Assembly: GCA_038525605.1 (NCBI GenBank)
Contig: JBCBHL010000012.1
Location: forward strand, 1-44,655
From: JANSWY01 sp038525605
GTDB lineage: Bacteria; Bacteroidota; Bacteroidia; Cytophagales; Cyclobacteriaceae
Direction: 5' to 3'
Length of the DNA stretch: 44,655 bases
Numbering within the stretch: position 1 is the first letter of the stretch; every line of letters starts with the position of its first letter. A program made the translations under genes and the position numbers. The notes under the pieces are model-generated. The model was not told where the DNA came from. It was given only the letters and a program-made list of their open reading frames with translations, and ran no database searches. Below are positions 7,374 through 15,485 of the stretch, in pieces.

Positions 7374-9224
7374 TTACCGAAACAACGATAGGTTTCCCGA
7401 AATTGTTATCTGTTCCTCGTTAATTAGTGTCAGTACCGCAGCATAAAAATAGACACCCGATGGTGCTTCTGCTCCGGATTTACTACCGTCCCACCCTGCT
7501 GTTTCCAATCCAACGGGAAAATTCTGTTTCCTGAACATCTCCCTTCCTGTGCGATCGAATATGTGTAACTCAGTTATGTTCTGAATGGCATTGAATGCTG
7601 ATTTGTTGAAGATCGTGAAGTAGTCGTTTACTCCGTCACCATTGGGTGTAAAGACATTGGGTGTGAACAATTCCAGCGTTCCGTCTATGCTTACTAATAG
7701 CTCATCTGTAGCAATACATCCATTGACTGAAATAGCAGTAACCGATACCGTTTGTGATTCCGGAAGCAGTAAACTGAAAGACTCACATGGCGGCTGACAT
7801 TCAATAGTGTTTGGTAGCCAACTATATGAGGTAACTGAATCAGAAGCCGTTACTGCTACGCTTAACGTCTCCCCTAACGTCAGGTTTTGATCCGTTCCCA
7901 GGTCAATTGTAAATGGTGGTGGTTCGTTCACTCTAATCAGTGTATCCAACAGGCAACCGTATCGATCTGTTACCTGATAGAAGTAGTTTCCTGCCGTTAA
8001 ATTGAATTGGTTTCCCGGTCCGCTAAAGGATTGACCATTTACCATGATCTGATAAGGACCTTGATTGCTAAAAGACTCTACTTTGATGTTACCATCATTT
8101 TCATCCGTACAGGATGGGTCTTTGATCGCGAAAACTCCCTTCAGTTCTTCTTCTATAACAGATAAATCCAGAGTGACAATGCTGTCGCACCCAATAATAT
8201 TGGTCAGGGTATCGATGTAAGTACCGGCTTCAAAAAACTCCTGTTCGCCGATGACACCTGATAGTCCGATGCAGACTGAGTCTGTGACATTGACAAATTT
8301 TGGGATTACCCGTACGATTTTTACATTGGAAATAGTCCTGCATCTCGGATTGCCAAGTTTTTCTTTGGTATCGGCGAGCAGATATCGATAGAAATAATCA
8401 CCTGCTTCCAGATTGGTGAAGGCATAGCTGCTGTTGGTTTCATCTTCGAGGTTGAGCCAGGTAGATCCGCCATCAAAGCTTTGTTGCCATTGTACAAAAA
8501 TATCCTCAAAGTTTGCTCCTTCCACAGTGGCCAGGATATCAATGGGTTGTCCGTCTTCGCATATATTGGCAACAGTTTCCGGTAATATTTTGGCAGTAGC
8601 GCCACAGGGTCTGAAAGTTATATTGTCTAACGCCAGGTCGTTTCCTATTCCTCCCGGTGCATTATTCCTTAGAGATAACTTAAGCGTTTCCTGTCCCGGT
8701 GCAGTGGTGAATGTAAAACCGTAAGTATTCCATCTTTCGTTCTTTGGTATGCTTCCGGTATTGAAGACCACCTGATCGTTGAGCAGAAAGGAGACATTGG
8801 GATCAATTCTGTCAGTTGAAAAAGAAGCTATCAGATTGAAAATATCTGCTGAAAATTCATAGATAACATTATCACATAGCCCCGTGATCGTCTGTTCATA
8901 AAATAAGCCTGGCGCTACACTGGCATTCACTACCATCATATACCCTGCTTCGGTACCGCTGTTATCATTGATTGGTAGCCAATCGGGAAAAATCTGCCCT
9001 GCGTTTAGTTTGTTTGCAATCGAGTAAAATCCGTCATTGGGAGGTAAAGCATTGGTATAGGTATAGCCGGGAGCAATACCCGGATCAAAAGGAATTACCT
9101 GTACAGTACCAAAACCAAAATTACCTGATTCAAAGATGTTACTACCAAAGTTTCCCTGACATACCTGTGCACTGACAACAATTGGTGTCAACATCAATAA
9201 GATATTCAGGAAATGCTTTACCAT
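7374..9224 (-). CDS. Secreted protein with type B T9SS (gliding motility-associated) C-terminal domain
   Basis: A 616-residue secreted protein. A signal peptide covers residues 1-19 (ending VVSAQ). Residues ~20-210 look like a jelly-roll (galactose-binding-like) domain, with SFLLNDQVVFNTG, TAPGQETLKLSLRNNAPGG and DLALDNITF. Residues ~215-300 and ~385-510 are Ig-like or SprB-like repeats (for example DPSCTDENDGNIKVES, typical of SprB repeats). The last ~95 residues are the type B sorting domain, with ELFTPNVFTPNGDGVNDYF, LHIFDRTGREMF, WDGSKSG and PSGVYFY. Such proteins cross the outer membrane by T9SS and remain on the surface or are released. It has no catalytic motif that I recognise. An adhesin or matrix role is inferred. 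Confidence 0.93.
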   Translation of the reverse strand: MVKHFLNILLMLTPIVVSAQVCQGNFGSNIFESGNFGFGTVQVIPFDPGIAPGYTYTNALPPNDGFYSIANKLNAGQIFPDWLPINDNSGTEAGYMMVVNASVAPGLFYEQTITGLCDNVIYEFSADIFNLIASFSTDRIDPNVSFLLNDQVVFNTGSIPKNERWNTYGFTFTTAPGQETLKLSLRNNAPGGIGNDLALDNITFRPCGATAKILPETVANICEDGQPIDILATVEGANFEDIFVQWQQSFDGGSTWLNLEDETNSSYAFTNLEAGDYFYRYLLADTKEKLGNPRCRTISNVKIVRVIPKFVNVTDSVCIGLSGVIGEQEFFEAGTYIDTLTNIIGCDSIVTLDLSVIEEELKGVFAIKDPSCTDENDGNIKVESFSNQGPYQIMVNGQSFSGPGNQFNLTAGNYFYQVTDRYGCLLDTLIRVNEPPPFTIDLGTDQNLTLGETLSVAVTASDSVTSYSWLPNTIECQPPCESFSLLLPESQTVSVTAISVNGCIATDELLVSIDGTLELFTPNVFTPNGDGVNDYFTIFNKSAFNAIQNITELHIFDRTGREMFRKQNFPVGLETAGWDGSKSGAEAPSGVYFYAAVLTLINEEQITISGNLSLFR

Positions 9225-9248
9225 CGAGGTATTCTTTTTGCGGGAGTT

Positions 9249-9279
9249 GTAAAATAGAGATTATCTACCTGAATTTCAA
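9249..9279 (-). promoter_or_regulatory. Candidate promoter of the 7374-9224 gene
   Basis: On the minus strand a TTG (9277-9279) is followed after 20 bases by TATTTTAC (9249-9256), close to the Bacteroidetes TTG-19/21-TAnnTTTG pattern. It lies 25 bases before the start codon. The -7 box has mismatches at its end, so confidence is limited. Confidence 0.3.
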
Positions 9280-9516
9280 GTTTCACAATGCTCCTGTTTA
9301 ACTGTCAGGTTTACCCGAAAGACTGTCAGACGATACTTCTCCAGGGAGCATTCACCTGACCTAAGGTATCGATTGACAAGGGTTCTGTTTCATCTCCGGC
9401 AACTCTCTTTATTTTGGATAGTAGGTTTGCAGCACTTTGCTATCTATCTGCATTAATTACGACTCGGATATTCACTAAATACCGAAAAGCATTTAACGCG
9501 AATTCTCCTGTTTGTC

Positions 9517-10860
9517 TCACTGTTTAATAACCGGCCCGCATGGCATGGGTGGTATTGTCGTTTCACTTTCGTTACCTGCCGGATAATACTTATGGTGGGA
9601 CCTGATTGTTTCATCATATTTTTCTGATATAGCTCCGGAAGCATAATCATGCCAATTCATTAATCCTTCTGTTTTCCAGTCAGACTCAAAGGTTTCTGAA
9701 AACAATTGATTGTCCTTACTCCCGGAAATGATCACTCCTAATTCGCGATTAAAGTTCAGTGAGTTACCTGATATGTTTTCTGAACCCACATAGGCAATAG
9801 CAGTATCCTCTCCATAGTCTGCCAGAATCATCTTGGCATGAATGTACATGTATTCAGGCTTGTTTGCGGTCGTGGATGTAGCATTTCTAAACAGTCTGAT
9901 TTCGACATTTGCCTTGTACAGCTCGTCGAAAAGCTTATTATTCTTATTGCCTTCTGTCATCAGTACCCTAACCTTTACACCTGATTCAGCTGCTTGTACA
10001 ATAGCGTTTACGATCTCCTGATCATTCATTTCTTCATTGTAGATGATCAAGGAATACTTTGCCTGCTTAATGACAGCCATATGTGCCTTTCTGGAATTAC
10101 CCTGATCGACAACATCCTGTGGACGCTGATCAAAGGAGGGATAAGCTCCCATCGACGGATAATAACCTTCCTTGCTAAATCCTGTGGAACCATTACTCCA
10201 CACCAGTCCATCATTTGATGTTGCCAGATCATTGGTCTGATTGCCTGGGGCACAATTAAAATCGGAATCGAATATTGACTGAATTTTATTGACCAATTCC
10301 GGTTCGGACAAAACAACACCAAAGTCCCTCGTGCCCGGTGCGGTATTTGGGTAACCATTTCCCCAAAACTTATATTTCTCCAAATCTTCGTTTCCTGGTA
10401 GCCATTGATAGGCACTCAGATTCAGCGTCATGACAAGTGCTTTTCGATTAACTGTTACATCCCCCGGGATAACGGCCTTTCTGGCATCAATGATTATCGT
10501 CTTTTGATGCGTTATATTGAAATTGTTGCACGACCAATGCGTTTCTACCTGATTGGTGCCCGGTGCGGCCAGTAAACTTTTTGAAACTTCAGTCTGCTGT
10601 TGATATTTTAATTGATCGGATTTGTCTTTTACAAAAAACTGACCGTTGAACATGATCCGAATGTAAACTCCCCTACTCTTTGCCGCAATCAATGCATTGA
10701 CGATATGCGGGCCTCCAAGTTCGTAAATGGATATATCAATGGAGTATTGTGCATTAGCAATCGCATCAATCACTGTTTTGCCTTCATTGTCCGGCTCACT
10801 CCAGGTTTGAATTGGATAAGTACTGATGAGATTAACGCTGACTAGTTGATTCTCTTTCAT
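9517..10860 (-). CDS. Phospholipase D-like protein with two HKD motifs
   Basis: A 447-residue protein of the PLD superfamily. Both catalytic motifs are present: H118-Q-K120 with D125 (THQKTIIID), and H341-A-K343 with D348 (HAKMILAD). GSENIS follows the second motif; the first has the weaker NLS in place of the usual GSxN. Each half begins with the expected strand and helix (DISIYELGGPHIVNALIAAK, and SLIIYNEEMNDQEIVNAIVQAA). There is no signal peptide or membrane helix, so it is probably cytoplasmic unless exported by an unusual route. The substrate could be a phospholipid or nucleic acid and cannot be told apart here. A long insert at residues ~200-250 separates the halves. The gene is divergent from the peptide precursor at 11089, with 228 bp between them. 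Confidence 0.9.
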   Translation of the reverse strand: MKENQLVSVNLISTYPIQTWSEPDNEGKTVIDAIANAQYSIDISIYELGGPHIVNALIAAKSRGVYIRIMFNGQFFVKDKSDQLKYQQQTEVSKSLLAAPGTNQVETHWSCNNFNITHQKTIIIDARKAVIPGDVTVNRKALVMTLNLSAYQWLPGNEDLEKYKFWGNGYPNTAPGTRDFGVVLSEPELVNKIQSIFDSDFNCAPGNQTNDLATSNDGLVWSNGSTGFSKEGYYPSMGAYPSFDQRPQDVVDQGNSRKAHMAVIKQAKYSLIIYNEEMNDQEIVNAIVQAAESGVKVRVLMTEGNKNNKLFDELYKANVEIRLFRNATSTTANKPEYMYIHAKMILADYGEDTAIAYVGSENISGNSLNFNRELGVIISGSKDNQLFSETFESDWKTEGLMNWHDYASGAISEKYDETIRSHHKYYPAGNESETTIPPMPCGPVIKQ

Positions 10861-11042
10861 AGTTTAATCAGTTATTTAGTGTGTGTAAAAAATGATCATC
10901 AATCCTTTATTGGATCGATTTGTCATCGTCACAAATATATTGACAAATGTAAGATTTGCCCTACCGCGTTTGGGGTATTTTGAAATGAGAAAAAAATATG
11001 CTGCTGTATTCAAACTAAACGCAACATTGCCCTGTTTAAAGA

Positions 11043-11062
11043 ATAGTGTAAACCAACACTAT
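11043..11062 (+). promoter_or_regulatory. Inverted repeat in the leader of the peptide precursor gene
   Basis: ATAGTGT and ACACTAT form a perfect 7-bp inverted repeat with a 6-base spacer, ending 26 bases before the ATG of the double-glycine peptide. It could be an operator or a weak leader hairpin. No good promoter box was identified around it. Confidence 0.35.
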
Positions 11063-11088
11063 CAATTTAAACACTAAAAGATATAATT

Positions 11089-11292
11089 ATGCTAAAAAAT
11101 CTTTCAAACATTCAGGGAAGTAAAGACCTAACTAAAACTGCTCAGAAGTCCATCTTAGGGGGCTTTGATTTAGTTGAATATGTCAGTCATTGTGGACCTA
11201 GTGCAGATGGTCTCAATTGTCTGACAGGTTATCCTCATTGTCCTACAGGAGTATGTGCTGGTGGTGTCTGCTCACCACACACTAATGGATAA
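11089..11292 (+). CDS. Double-glycine leader peptide, putative Cys-rich natural product precursor
   Basis: A 67-residue peptide. Residues 1-25 fit the Bacteroidetes GG natural-product leader (MLKNLSNIQGSKDLTK, then QKSILGG), with cleavage expected after G25. The 42-residue core holds five Cys, in the pattern HCG...NCLTGYPHC..GVCAGGVC, and many Gly and Pro. This suggests disulfides or thioether modification, or simple export as a small Cys-rich peptide. No maturation enzyme, peptidase-containing ABC transporter or immunity protein is found in this window, so the system would have to be encoded elsewhere. The gene has its own leader dyad and its own terminator, so it is monocistronic. The family match is to the TIGR04149-type leader and is from memory. 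Confidence 0.8.
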   Translation: MLKNLSNIQGSKDLTKTAQKSILGGFDLVEYVSHCGPSADGLNCLTGYPHCPTGVCAGGVCSPHTNG

Positions 11293-11315
11293 TTGCTTCA
11301 TTGTTTGACAATTAG

Positions 11316-11350
11316 AAAGAGTAGTCGTGTTAAAACGGTTACTCTTTTTT
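11316..11350 (+). terminator. Rho-independent terminator after the peptide gene
   Basis: AAAGAGTA (11316-11323) pairs with TACTCTTT (11340-11347) and the stem runs into a T tract. It lies 24 bases after the stop codon of the double-glycine peptide gene. Confidence 0.8.
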
Positions 11351-11448
11351 ATTTGTGTTTAGTTTAACGGGCCAACGCTTCTATCGGCTTAAAGAAGTTA
11401 TTTAGTGATGATACTGAATCTTAAAATCAATGGTTAATCCAAGTTAAA

Positions 11449-12702
11449 CTACCCATGATTGAAATAACCAAACGCTAAGCCAAAACGAAGCAACCATACC
11501 TGATCCTGAAAGTAGATATTGTATTCATCGGATCCCATATAGGTGCCTCTCAGAAATAGTGCTGCATTATCTGTGCCTTTGATCATTCGGTACACAGTCA
11601 GATGCAAGTTGATTCGTTCTTCAAACCGGGCCCGTCTTAAGTCATTGATGTTTCCCGTTTGCAAATTGGCTGTTGTGATCAAAGATGCCCGTACTGATAT
11701 CCTGTAGCTCTCCTCCCATCGTCTTTCACCAATGGTATTTTCAGTGGCATGGTCTTTTGTGAAAAAGTAGCTTTGAAAGCGCTTGATCTTTCTGAAATTG
11801 AATAAATAATTGATCCGGTGTCTGCCATACAGATTGAGTTTCTCCAGCTCTAAAGTAGATAACCCGGCGGGATGCCATTCGAAAGCAATTCGATGGTTAA
11901 TTTCATTGATATAGGCATCTGCAATGTTGATCAACTTGTTTTTATTGACTGCTTTTTCAATTTTTCTATTGCCGATTGAATCCAGGTTATAATACTCTTT
12001 ATCGAAAATATTTACTTCCTCTTTCGTCGGTTTCGACCTTACCTTTAGCAGATATGCTTTCGTGAAACCTATACGGGCCTCAAAAGCGACGTTTTGACTG
12101 AAATTGCCATTGTATGTATTGATGGTGCCATCAGGGTTGAACTCATTTCCGTCCTGTCCATTTGAATGATGAAAAGCACTCAATGCCCCGTAATAACTCC
12201 ATTTTAGATCATGGTAGTTCCAAAGTTTGGAAGTGGTAAAATTCCAAAGGATTCGCGGTAAATAGCTAGGTGTTCTCACAGGTAGCGATCGATCTCCCAG
12301 TGCTTCATCATCTCTCAGAATTCTGATTCTTACCTGAGGAATGACTTGTAGCGTATTAATGAAACAGTTCCCGATTCTCCAATTGTAACCACCAAGTCCC
12401 ACGGGAAGGTTGATATCGCTGTTGAGTACGTAAGATTTCTTATCGCTGGAGTTCCTATTGAAATCCAGCTGAAAGGAAGCAACGCCAGGCTCAGTGACCT
12501 GTACCATCTTATGAAAAAAATGATTGGCTTTAAACCTGAGCATGCCAAAGTCTTCATATCCTGACTGGAATTCGGGAATCTCTTCCTGCAATGGGTTTTG
12601 AATGTCCTGAGTCATACCATATTGGCTACCAGGTCCAATTAAACAGGCTATCAAAACGATGATCAATCTGATAGTAAGCTTCAGATTCTTATTGCTCATC
12701 AT
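11449..12702 (-). CDS. Outer-membrane beta-barrel protein, possibly OMPLA-like
   Basis: About 417 residues from the ATG at 12702. An upstream TTG at 12813 would add 37 residues that do not look like part of a signal peptide. The chosen start gives a normal export signal (MSNKNLKLTIRLIIVLIACLIG). The rest is rich in alternating aromatic strands (for example LKWSYYGALSAFHHSNG, RGTYMGSDEYNIYFQDQVWL) and ends with RFGLAFGYF, as outer-membrane barrels do. The HHSNGQDG motif, about one third into the protein, recalls the active-site HxSNG of outer-membrane phospholipase A. A second element near SQNVAFEARIGF could supply the Asn. The barrel call is fairly safe. The enzyme call is speculative. It converges with the plus-strand peptide gene. 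Confidence 0.7.
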   Translation of the reverse strand: MMSNKNLKLTIRLIIVLIACLIGPGSQYGMTQDIQNPLQEEIPEFQSGYEDFGMLRFKANHFFHKMVQVTEPGVASFQLDFNRNSSDKKSYVLNSDINLPVGLGGYNWRIGNCFINTLQVIPQVRIRILRDDEALGDRSLPVRTPSYLPRILWNFTTSKLWNYHDLKWSYYGALSAFHHSNGQDGNEFNPDGTINTYNGNFSQNVAFEARIGFTKAYLLKVRSKPTKEEVNIFDKEYYNLDSIGNRKIEKAVNKNKLINIADAYINEINHRIAFEWHPAGLSTLELEKLNLYGRHRINYLFNFRKIKRFQSYFFTKDHATENTIGERRWEESYRISVRASLITTANLQTGNINDLRRARFEERINLHLTVYRMIKGTDNAALFLRGTYMGSDEYNIYFQDQVWLLRFGLAFGYFNHG

Positions 12703-12987
12703 CGATCTTACGGAGAGTAGCATGTTCGAGGGATTTGTTGGTGTTGTCATCGTAAAAAGTAACGGGTAAAAAGAATAAATTTCACTCTTTTCACAATCGA
12801 TTACAATACCCAACCCTTGGTATTTTTATTTACTTATGAGACAAATCCTGCAGATAATCCATCATGCTTTTTTATTTGATGGCAATTTGATCCCAATAAC
12901 AATGTCTATTAAAAATTATCTCGACAGATTTATTATCTGGATTTTTGATTTAAAGGATTAGTGAATTTTAGTATTCAATACATAGAT

Positions 12988-13073
12988 ATGAATTCATCAT
13001 TTCTTAAACTCAAAAAGTTTAACAGTTACAACGTCTAAAACTTTTCAATACAAATCTCAAAGTGATAATCTCT
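12988..13073. repeat. Dispersed repeat, copy A (partial)
   Basis: About 86 bp aligning with the right half of the copies at 14205-14352 and 29469-29614. It starts with ATGAATTCATCATTTCTTAA and ends with GTGATAATCTCT. It is more diverged than the other two copies and lacks their left half. It abuts the stop codon of the arfB-like gene. Confidence 0.75.
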
Positions 13074-13074
13074 A

Positions 13075-13491
13075 TCAGAAGATCTTCTTTCTCATTTCCT
13101 TCTTCTCTCCATGGTATTTCTTTCTTTTCAGCCTTTTTTCCTGATCGCTTTTTGAAGGCTTGGTTGGTATCCGTTTTTTCTTTTTGACGAACGACTGAGC
13201 CAATAGTTTATCTAACTTTTTGAAGGCGATTTCCTTGTTTCGAAGTTGAGAACGTTTATTATCCGCCACTACTACCAATTCTCCAGCTTTGGTAAGTTTG
13301 TGTTTATGGGTAACCGTCACCAGCTTCTTTTGAATATCCGTCAGCACGACTGAATCCTTGACATTCCATTTCAGAATGACCTTCGTTTCTACTTTGTTGA
13401 CATGCTGCCCTCCGGCACCCCCACTCCTGGCGGTGATTACCTGAACTTCAGGTTCTATCGTACTGATTGTTGGTCGATTTGTTTCCATCAT
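13075..13491 (-). CDS. arfB: Alternative ribosome-rescue factor ArfB (peptidyl-tRNA hydrolase)
   Basis: A 138-residue class-I release-factor-like protein. The catalytic GGQ lies in SGGAGGQHVNKVETKV at about residues 23-38. The C-terminal tail is strongly basic (KKKKRIPTKPSKSDQEKRLK and on), as needed to enter the empty mRNA channel of a stalled ribosome. It frees peptidyl-tRNA on non-stop ribosomes without reading a stop codon. Length and layout match ArfB/YaeJ and are too short for RF1 or RF2. Two adjacent ATG codons could start it. It appears to be a single gene; its stop abuts a dispersed repeat. Confidence 0.95.
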   Translation of the reverse strand: MMETNRPTISTIEPEVQVITARSGGAGGQHVNKVETKVILKWNVKDSVVLTDIQKKLVTVTHKHKLTKAGELVVVADNKRSQLRNKEIAFKKLDKLLAQSFVKKKKRIPTKPSKSDQEKRLKRKKYHGEKKEMRKKIF

Positions 13492-13820
13492 TTAATAAGT
13501 TATAATCACATTTGGGATTCTACGTACTGAATAGTGATTTCAGTTTGGTGCGTGCTACTCTTTCTCACGGGAAATTCCTTAGATGATCGAAGCGTAGTAG
13601 ATCCTATGGCGATTCTTTAAAGTTTAAGATCGCAAAGGTAGAAATTTCCTGTTGAACGAGTTTGTTTTTCTATTTCATCTCTATGATAAAGTGAAAATTA
13701 ACGAACCCTTGATCGTTCGGGTCAAATACTCAATACAATGTAACGGATAATCAACTTATTATTCGGAGCTTTCAGCGTATTTCAGTTTTGTGGATCAACA
13801 ACAAATGAAAAACGAAAAAC
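13492..13820. other. Intergenic region upstream of the second peptide locus
   Basis: About 330 bases that should hold the arfB promoter (left edge, minus strand) and the promoter of the peptide locus (right edge, plus strand). I could not assign either box with confidence. No gene or repeat is seen. Confidence 0.4.
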
Positions 13821-14007
13821 ATGAAAAACGGAAAAATCAAAATGTTGAAGTTAGCAGTAGAAAGTTTTACAACCTCCATTGACGCAAATGAAGTCAAAGG
13901 TGGTATTGCTCACGAGATATCCAGAGCAAGGGGGGCTTTGCAGCGTGTATACTAAAATTGCACAATGTTGCGGCTACCTTCCTACCGTGCAACCTTGTGC
14001 TTGGTAA
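13821..14007 (+). pseudogene. Second double-glycine peptide precursor, apparent frameshift in a G6 run
   Basis: The frame from ATG 13821 reads MKNGKIKMLKLAVES, then FTTSIDANEVKGG, and stops at 13955 after 44 codons with no Cys. The leader has the L-x-V-x-SF-x-T...KGG form that I associate with pinensin-like lanthipeptide leaders of Bacteroidetes. The +1 frame, entered at the six-G run 13930-13935, continues to a TAA at 14005-14007 and encodes CSVYTKIAQCCGYLPTVQPC-AW with four Cys. One G fewer would give a single 61-residue precursor. GY..PT and Cys in this tail resemble GYPHCPTGVC of the intact peptide at 11089. It may be an inactivated gene, a phase-variable one, or a sequence error. A terminator follows. 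Confidence 0.65.
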
Positions 14008-14040
14008 GGAACAATCAAGTGAAAAATCAGTAATTATATA

Positions 14041-14078
14041 AATACCTTCGGAATCTTATTTCGAAGGTATTATTTGTT
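14041..14078 (+). terminator. Terminator hairpin after the second peptide locus
   Basis: AATACCTTCG (14041-14050) pairs perfectly with CGAAGGTATT (14062-14071) over ten base pairs, followed by a T-rich tail. It lies 33 bases after the stop of the Cys-rich frame, which supports transcription through that frame. Confidence 0.75.
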
Positions 14079-14204
14079 TCAGACACTATTGGTTTATTCA
14101 AAGAGGCATTCCCAGCAAGTGCAATAGTCAAAAATTTGTCCGAAAAAAAGTGATAACCAAAACGCCAGACAACCTGTTGCATTGTAAAAAAGGTGATAAC
14201 GCCA

Positions 14205-14352
14205 GATTTGTTATGCATATTTTCAATTGAAGAGTTAGTTAAACTTTTGAAATTTAATTCATCATTATGAATTCATCATTTCTTAAAATTACAAAGTTTG
14301 ACAATTACAACATCGAAAATTTATCAATACAAAATTTAACGTGATAATGTCT
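14205..14352. repeat. Dispersed ~148-bp repeat, copy B
   Basis: The full-length copy aligns end to end with 29469-29614, differing at roughly one base in seven or eight. It contains the palindrome ATGAATTCAT and ends in CGTGATAATGTCT. It forms the leader of the gene cluster beginning at 14358. No open frame and no clear terminal inverted repeats are seen. Confidence 0.85.
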
Positions 14353-14357
14353 AAATT

Positions 14358-14540
14358 ATGATTGAACACTTCTTTGGTTGTCCTTATTGCGGTGAGGAGA
14401 TTTCCATGTTGATCGATCCGTCTATCAGATCACAGAACTACATTGAAGATTGCGAAGTATGTTGCAACCCTATAGAAATTCAATACATGATGGAAGAAGA
14501 AATTATCATGGCATTTAGCGCTGAATCAATAGAACAGTAA
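14358..14540 (+). CDS. CPXCG motif-containing Cys-rich protein
   Basis: A 60-residue protein of the CPXCG family. CPYCGEE (Cys8, Cys11) and CEVCCNP (Cys32, Cys35) make a four-Cys zinc-ribbon-like site, and the acidic C-terminus (MMEEEIIMAFSAE) is typical. Its length equals the family norm. The function is not established. It starts the plus-strand cluster 14358-15440, right after the end of a dispersed repeat, and is followed at 12 bp by a SLOG-like gene. Confidence 0.92.
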   Translation: MIEHFFGCPYCGEEISMLIDPSIRSQNYIEDCEVCCNPIEIQYMMEEEIIMAFSAESIEQ

Positions 14541-14552
14541 TTGTTGATTAAG

Positions 14553-14891
14553 ATGGTTAAATTATCAGTTTTAAGTACCAGGGACTTTACTGATCGGGAA
14601 ATGTTATTCGAAGAACTGTCAGCGGAATCATTTGATGTTTTGGTTACCAGTGGCAAGGTAGGTGCCGACAGAATGGCGCAGGAATTCGCGTTGGATCAAG
14701 ATATTCCAGCTCAGGTAATTCTACCTGATTATGCAGCTTACGGTTCCAAGGCTTCACATAAACGAAATTTGATGATGATCGAACAGTCCAACCGGGTGAT
14801 TGTATTCTGGGACAGGAACAAAAGAAGTACTTTTCGCTACCTGGACTTTATCAAAGAAGGGGGAATCTCTTTTAAAACTGTTTTTTACTAG
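14553..14891 (+). CDS. SLOG/DUF2493-like nucleotide-binding protein
   Basis: A 112-residue protein from the ATG at 14553; an upstream TTG is possible but adds only four residues. TSGKVGADRMAQEFA matches the Gly-rich loop of the SLOG/DUF2493 (YspA-like) Rossmann fold. It is followed by VILPDYAAYGSKASHKRNLMMIEQSNRVIVFWD, where the family has an aligned basic helix and a VIAFWD strand. The fold binds nucleotides or their derivatives. The exact ligand is unknown. The gene is tightly packed between the CPXCG gene and a small zinc-ribbon gene (4 bp), so co-transcription is very likely. Confidence 0.82.
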   Translation: MVKLSVLSTRDFTDREMLFEELSAESFDVLVTSGKVGADRMAQEFALDQDIPAQVILPDYAAYGSKASHKRNLMMIEQSNRVIVFWDRNKRSTFRYLDFIKEGGISFKTVFY

Positions 14892-14895
14892 TCTG

Positions 14896-15135
14896 ATGAA
14901 ATATAAGAACTGTCCATCATGTGGCAATGACCAGGAGGTCATGTATCGGATACAGGTACCAAACTTATCCGGTAAATTATTAGCTAAGCTTAAAAAGAGT
15001 TTGGATCCGGTTTCAAAAAAGAAAGGCTTTCAACCGGCTAAAGAATGGTTTTTTGTCTGTCAATCCTGTCTTCCTGATTTTCAGAAACTGCCTGATTACA
15101 AATATGGTGGCACCTGGAAAGGTTACAGACATTGA
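14896..15135 (+). CDS. Small zinc-ribbon-like protein
   Basis: A 79-residue protein starting at ATG 14896. CPSCG near the N-terminus and CQSC near residue 56 make a four-Cys zinc site. The segment between is basic (LAKLKKSLDPVSKKKGFQPA), and the tail is aromatic and basic. The frame stays open further upstream but overlaps the SLOG gene, so the ATG four bases after that gene's stop is preferred. I do not recognise the family. A nucleic-acid- or ribosome-associated role would fit but is a guess. Confidence 0.7.
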   Translation: MKYKNCPSCGNDQEVMYRIQVPNLSGKLLAKLKKSLDPVSKKKGFQPAKEWFFVCQSCLPDFQKLPDYKYGGTWKGYRH

Positions 15136-15158
15136 TTCAACACAAGGTGATTCAACAA

Positions 15159-15440
15159 ATGGAAAGAGAAAAGCTTATCAGGGAATACTTCGATATGGGA
15201 AATAAATTGGAGTCTCTTTATCCCGGTCTGAACTTTAAGAATCATTGCTACTGGAGAATTGCGCTCGACAATTTTTTTGCTGTAAAATGGGACCTTGCGA
15301 TTGGAAGACCTGCCTATAAAAACCTTAATAGCAGTGATCTGAAGGAGGTTGTCGGATTGCTCAATAGCTATCAGGATAATCGATCCTTACTTTTAGCGCA
15401 TAACCGCAACTCACTGAATTTACGGCATAAGAAGGTTTGA
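15159..15440 (+). CDS. Conserved small protein of unknown function
   Basis: A 93-residue protein from ATG 15159. A TTG at 15132 overlaps the previous stop and would add nine residues. The centre, NHCYWRIALDNFFAVKWD followed by RPAYKNL, looks like a conserved family core with His, Cys, Arg and Asp, but I cannot name the family. The protein is soluble, with helices at both ends and a basic C-terminus. It is the last gene of the 14358-15440 cluster and is followed by a strong hairpin shared with the giant gene on the opposite strand. Confidence 0.7.
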   Translation: MEREKLIREYFDMGNKLESLYPGLNFKNHCYWRIALDNFFAVKWDLAIGRPAYKNLNSSDLKEVVGLLNSYQDNRSLLLAHNRNSLNLRHKKV

Positions 15441-15485
15441 TACGTTTTTAAGTTTTAGAATCTTTCTCCTTGATTTACCCCTCCA

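Noticed and set aside
12703..12813. N-terminal extension of the outer-membrane barrel gene from a TTG at 12813
   Set aside because: The extra 37 residues precede an otherwise normal signal peptide and would disrupt export.
14027..14218. 63-codon minus-strand frame between the second peptide locus and the 14358 cluster
   Set aside because: It crosses a terminator hairpin and part of a dispersed repeat and shows no protein-like composition.
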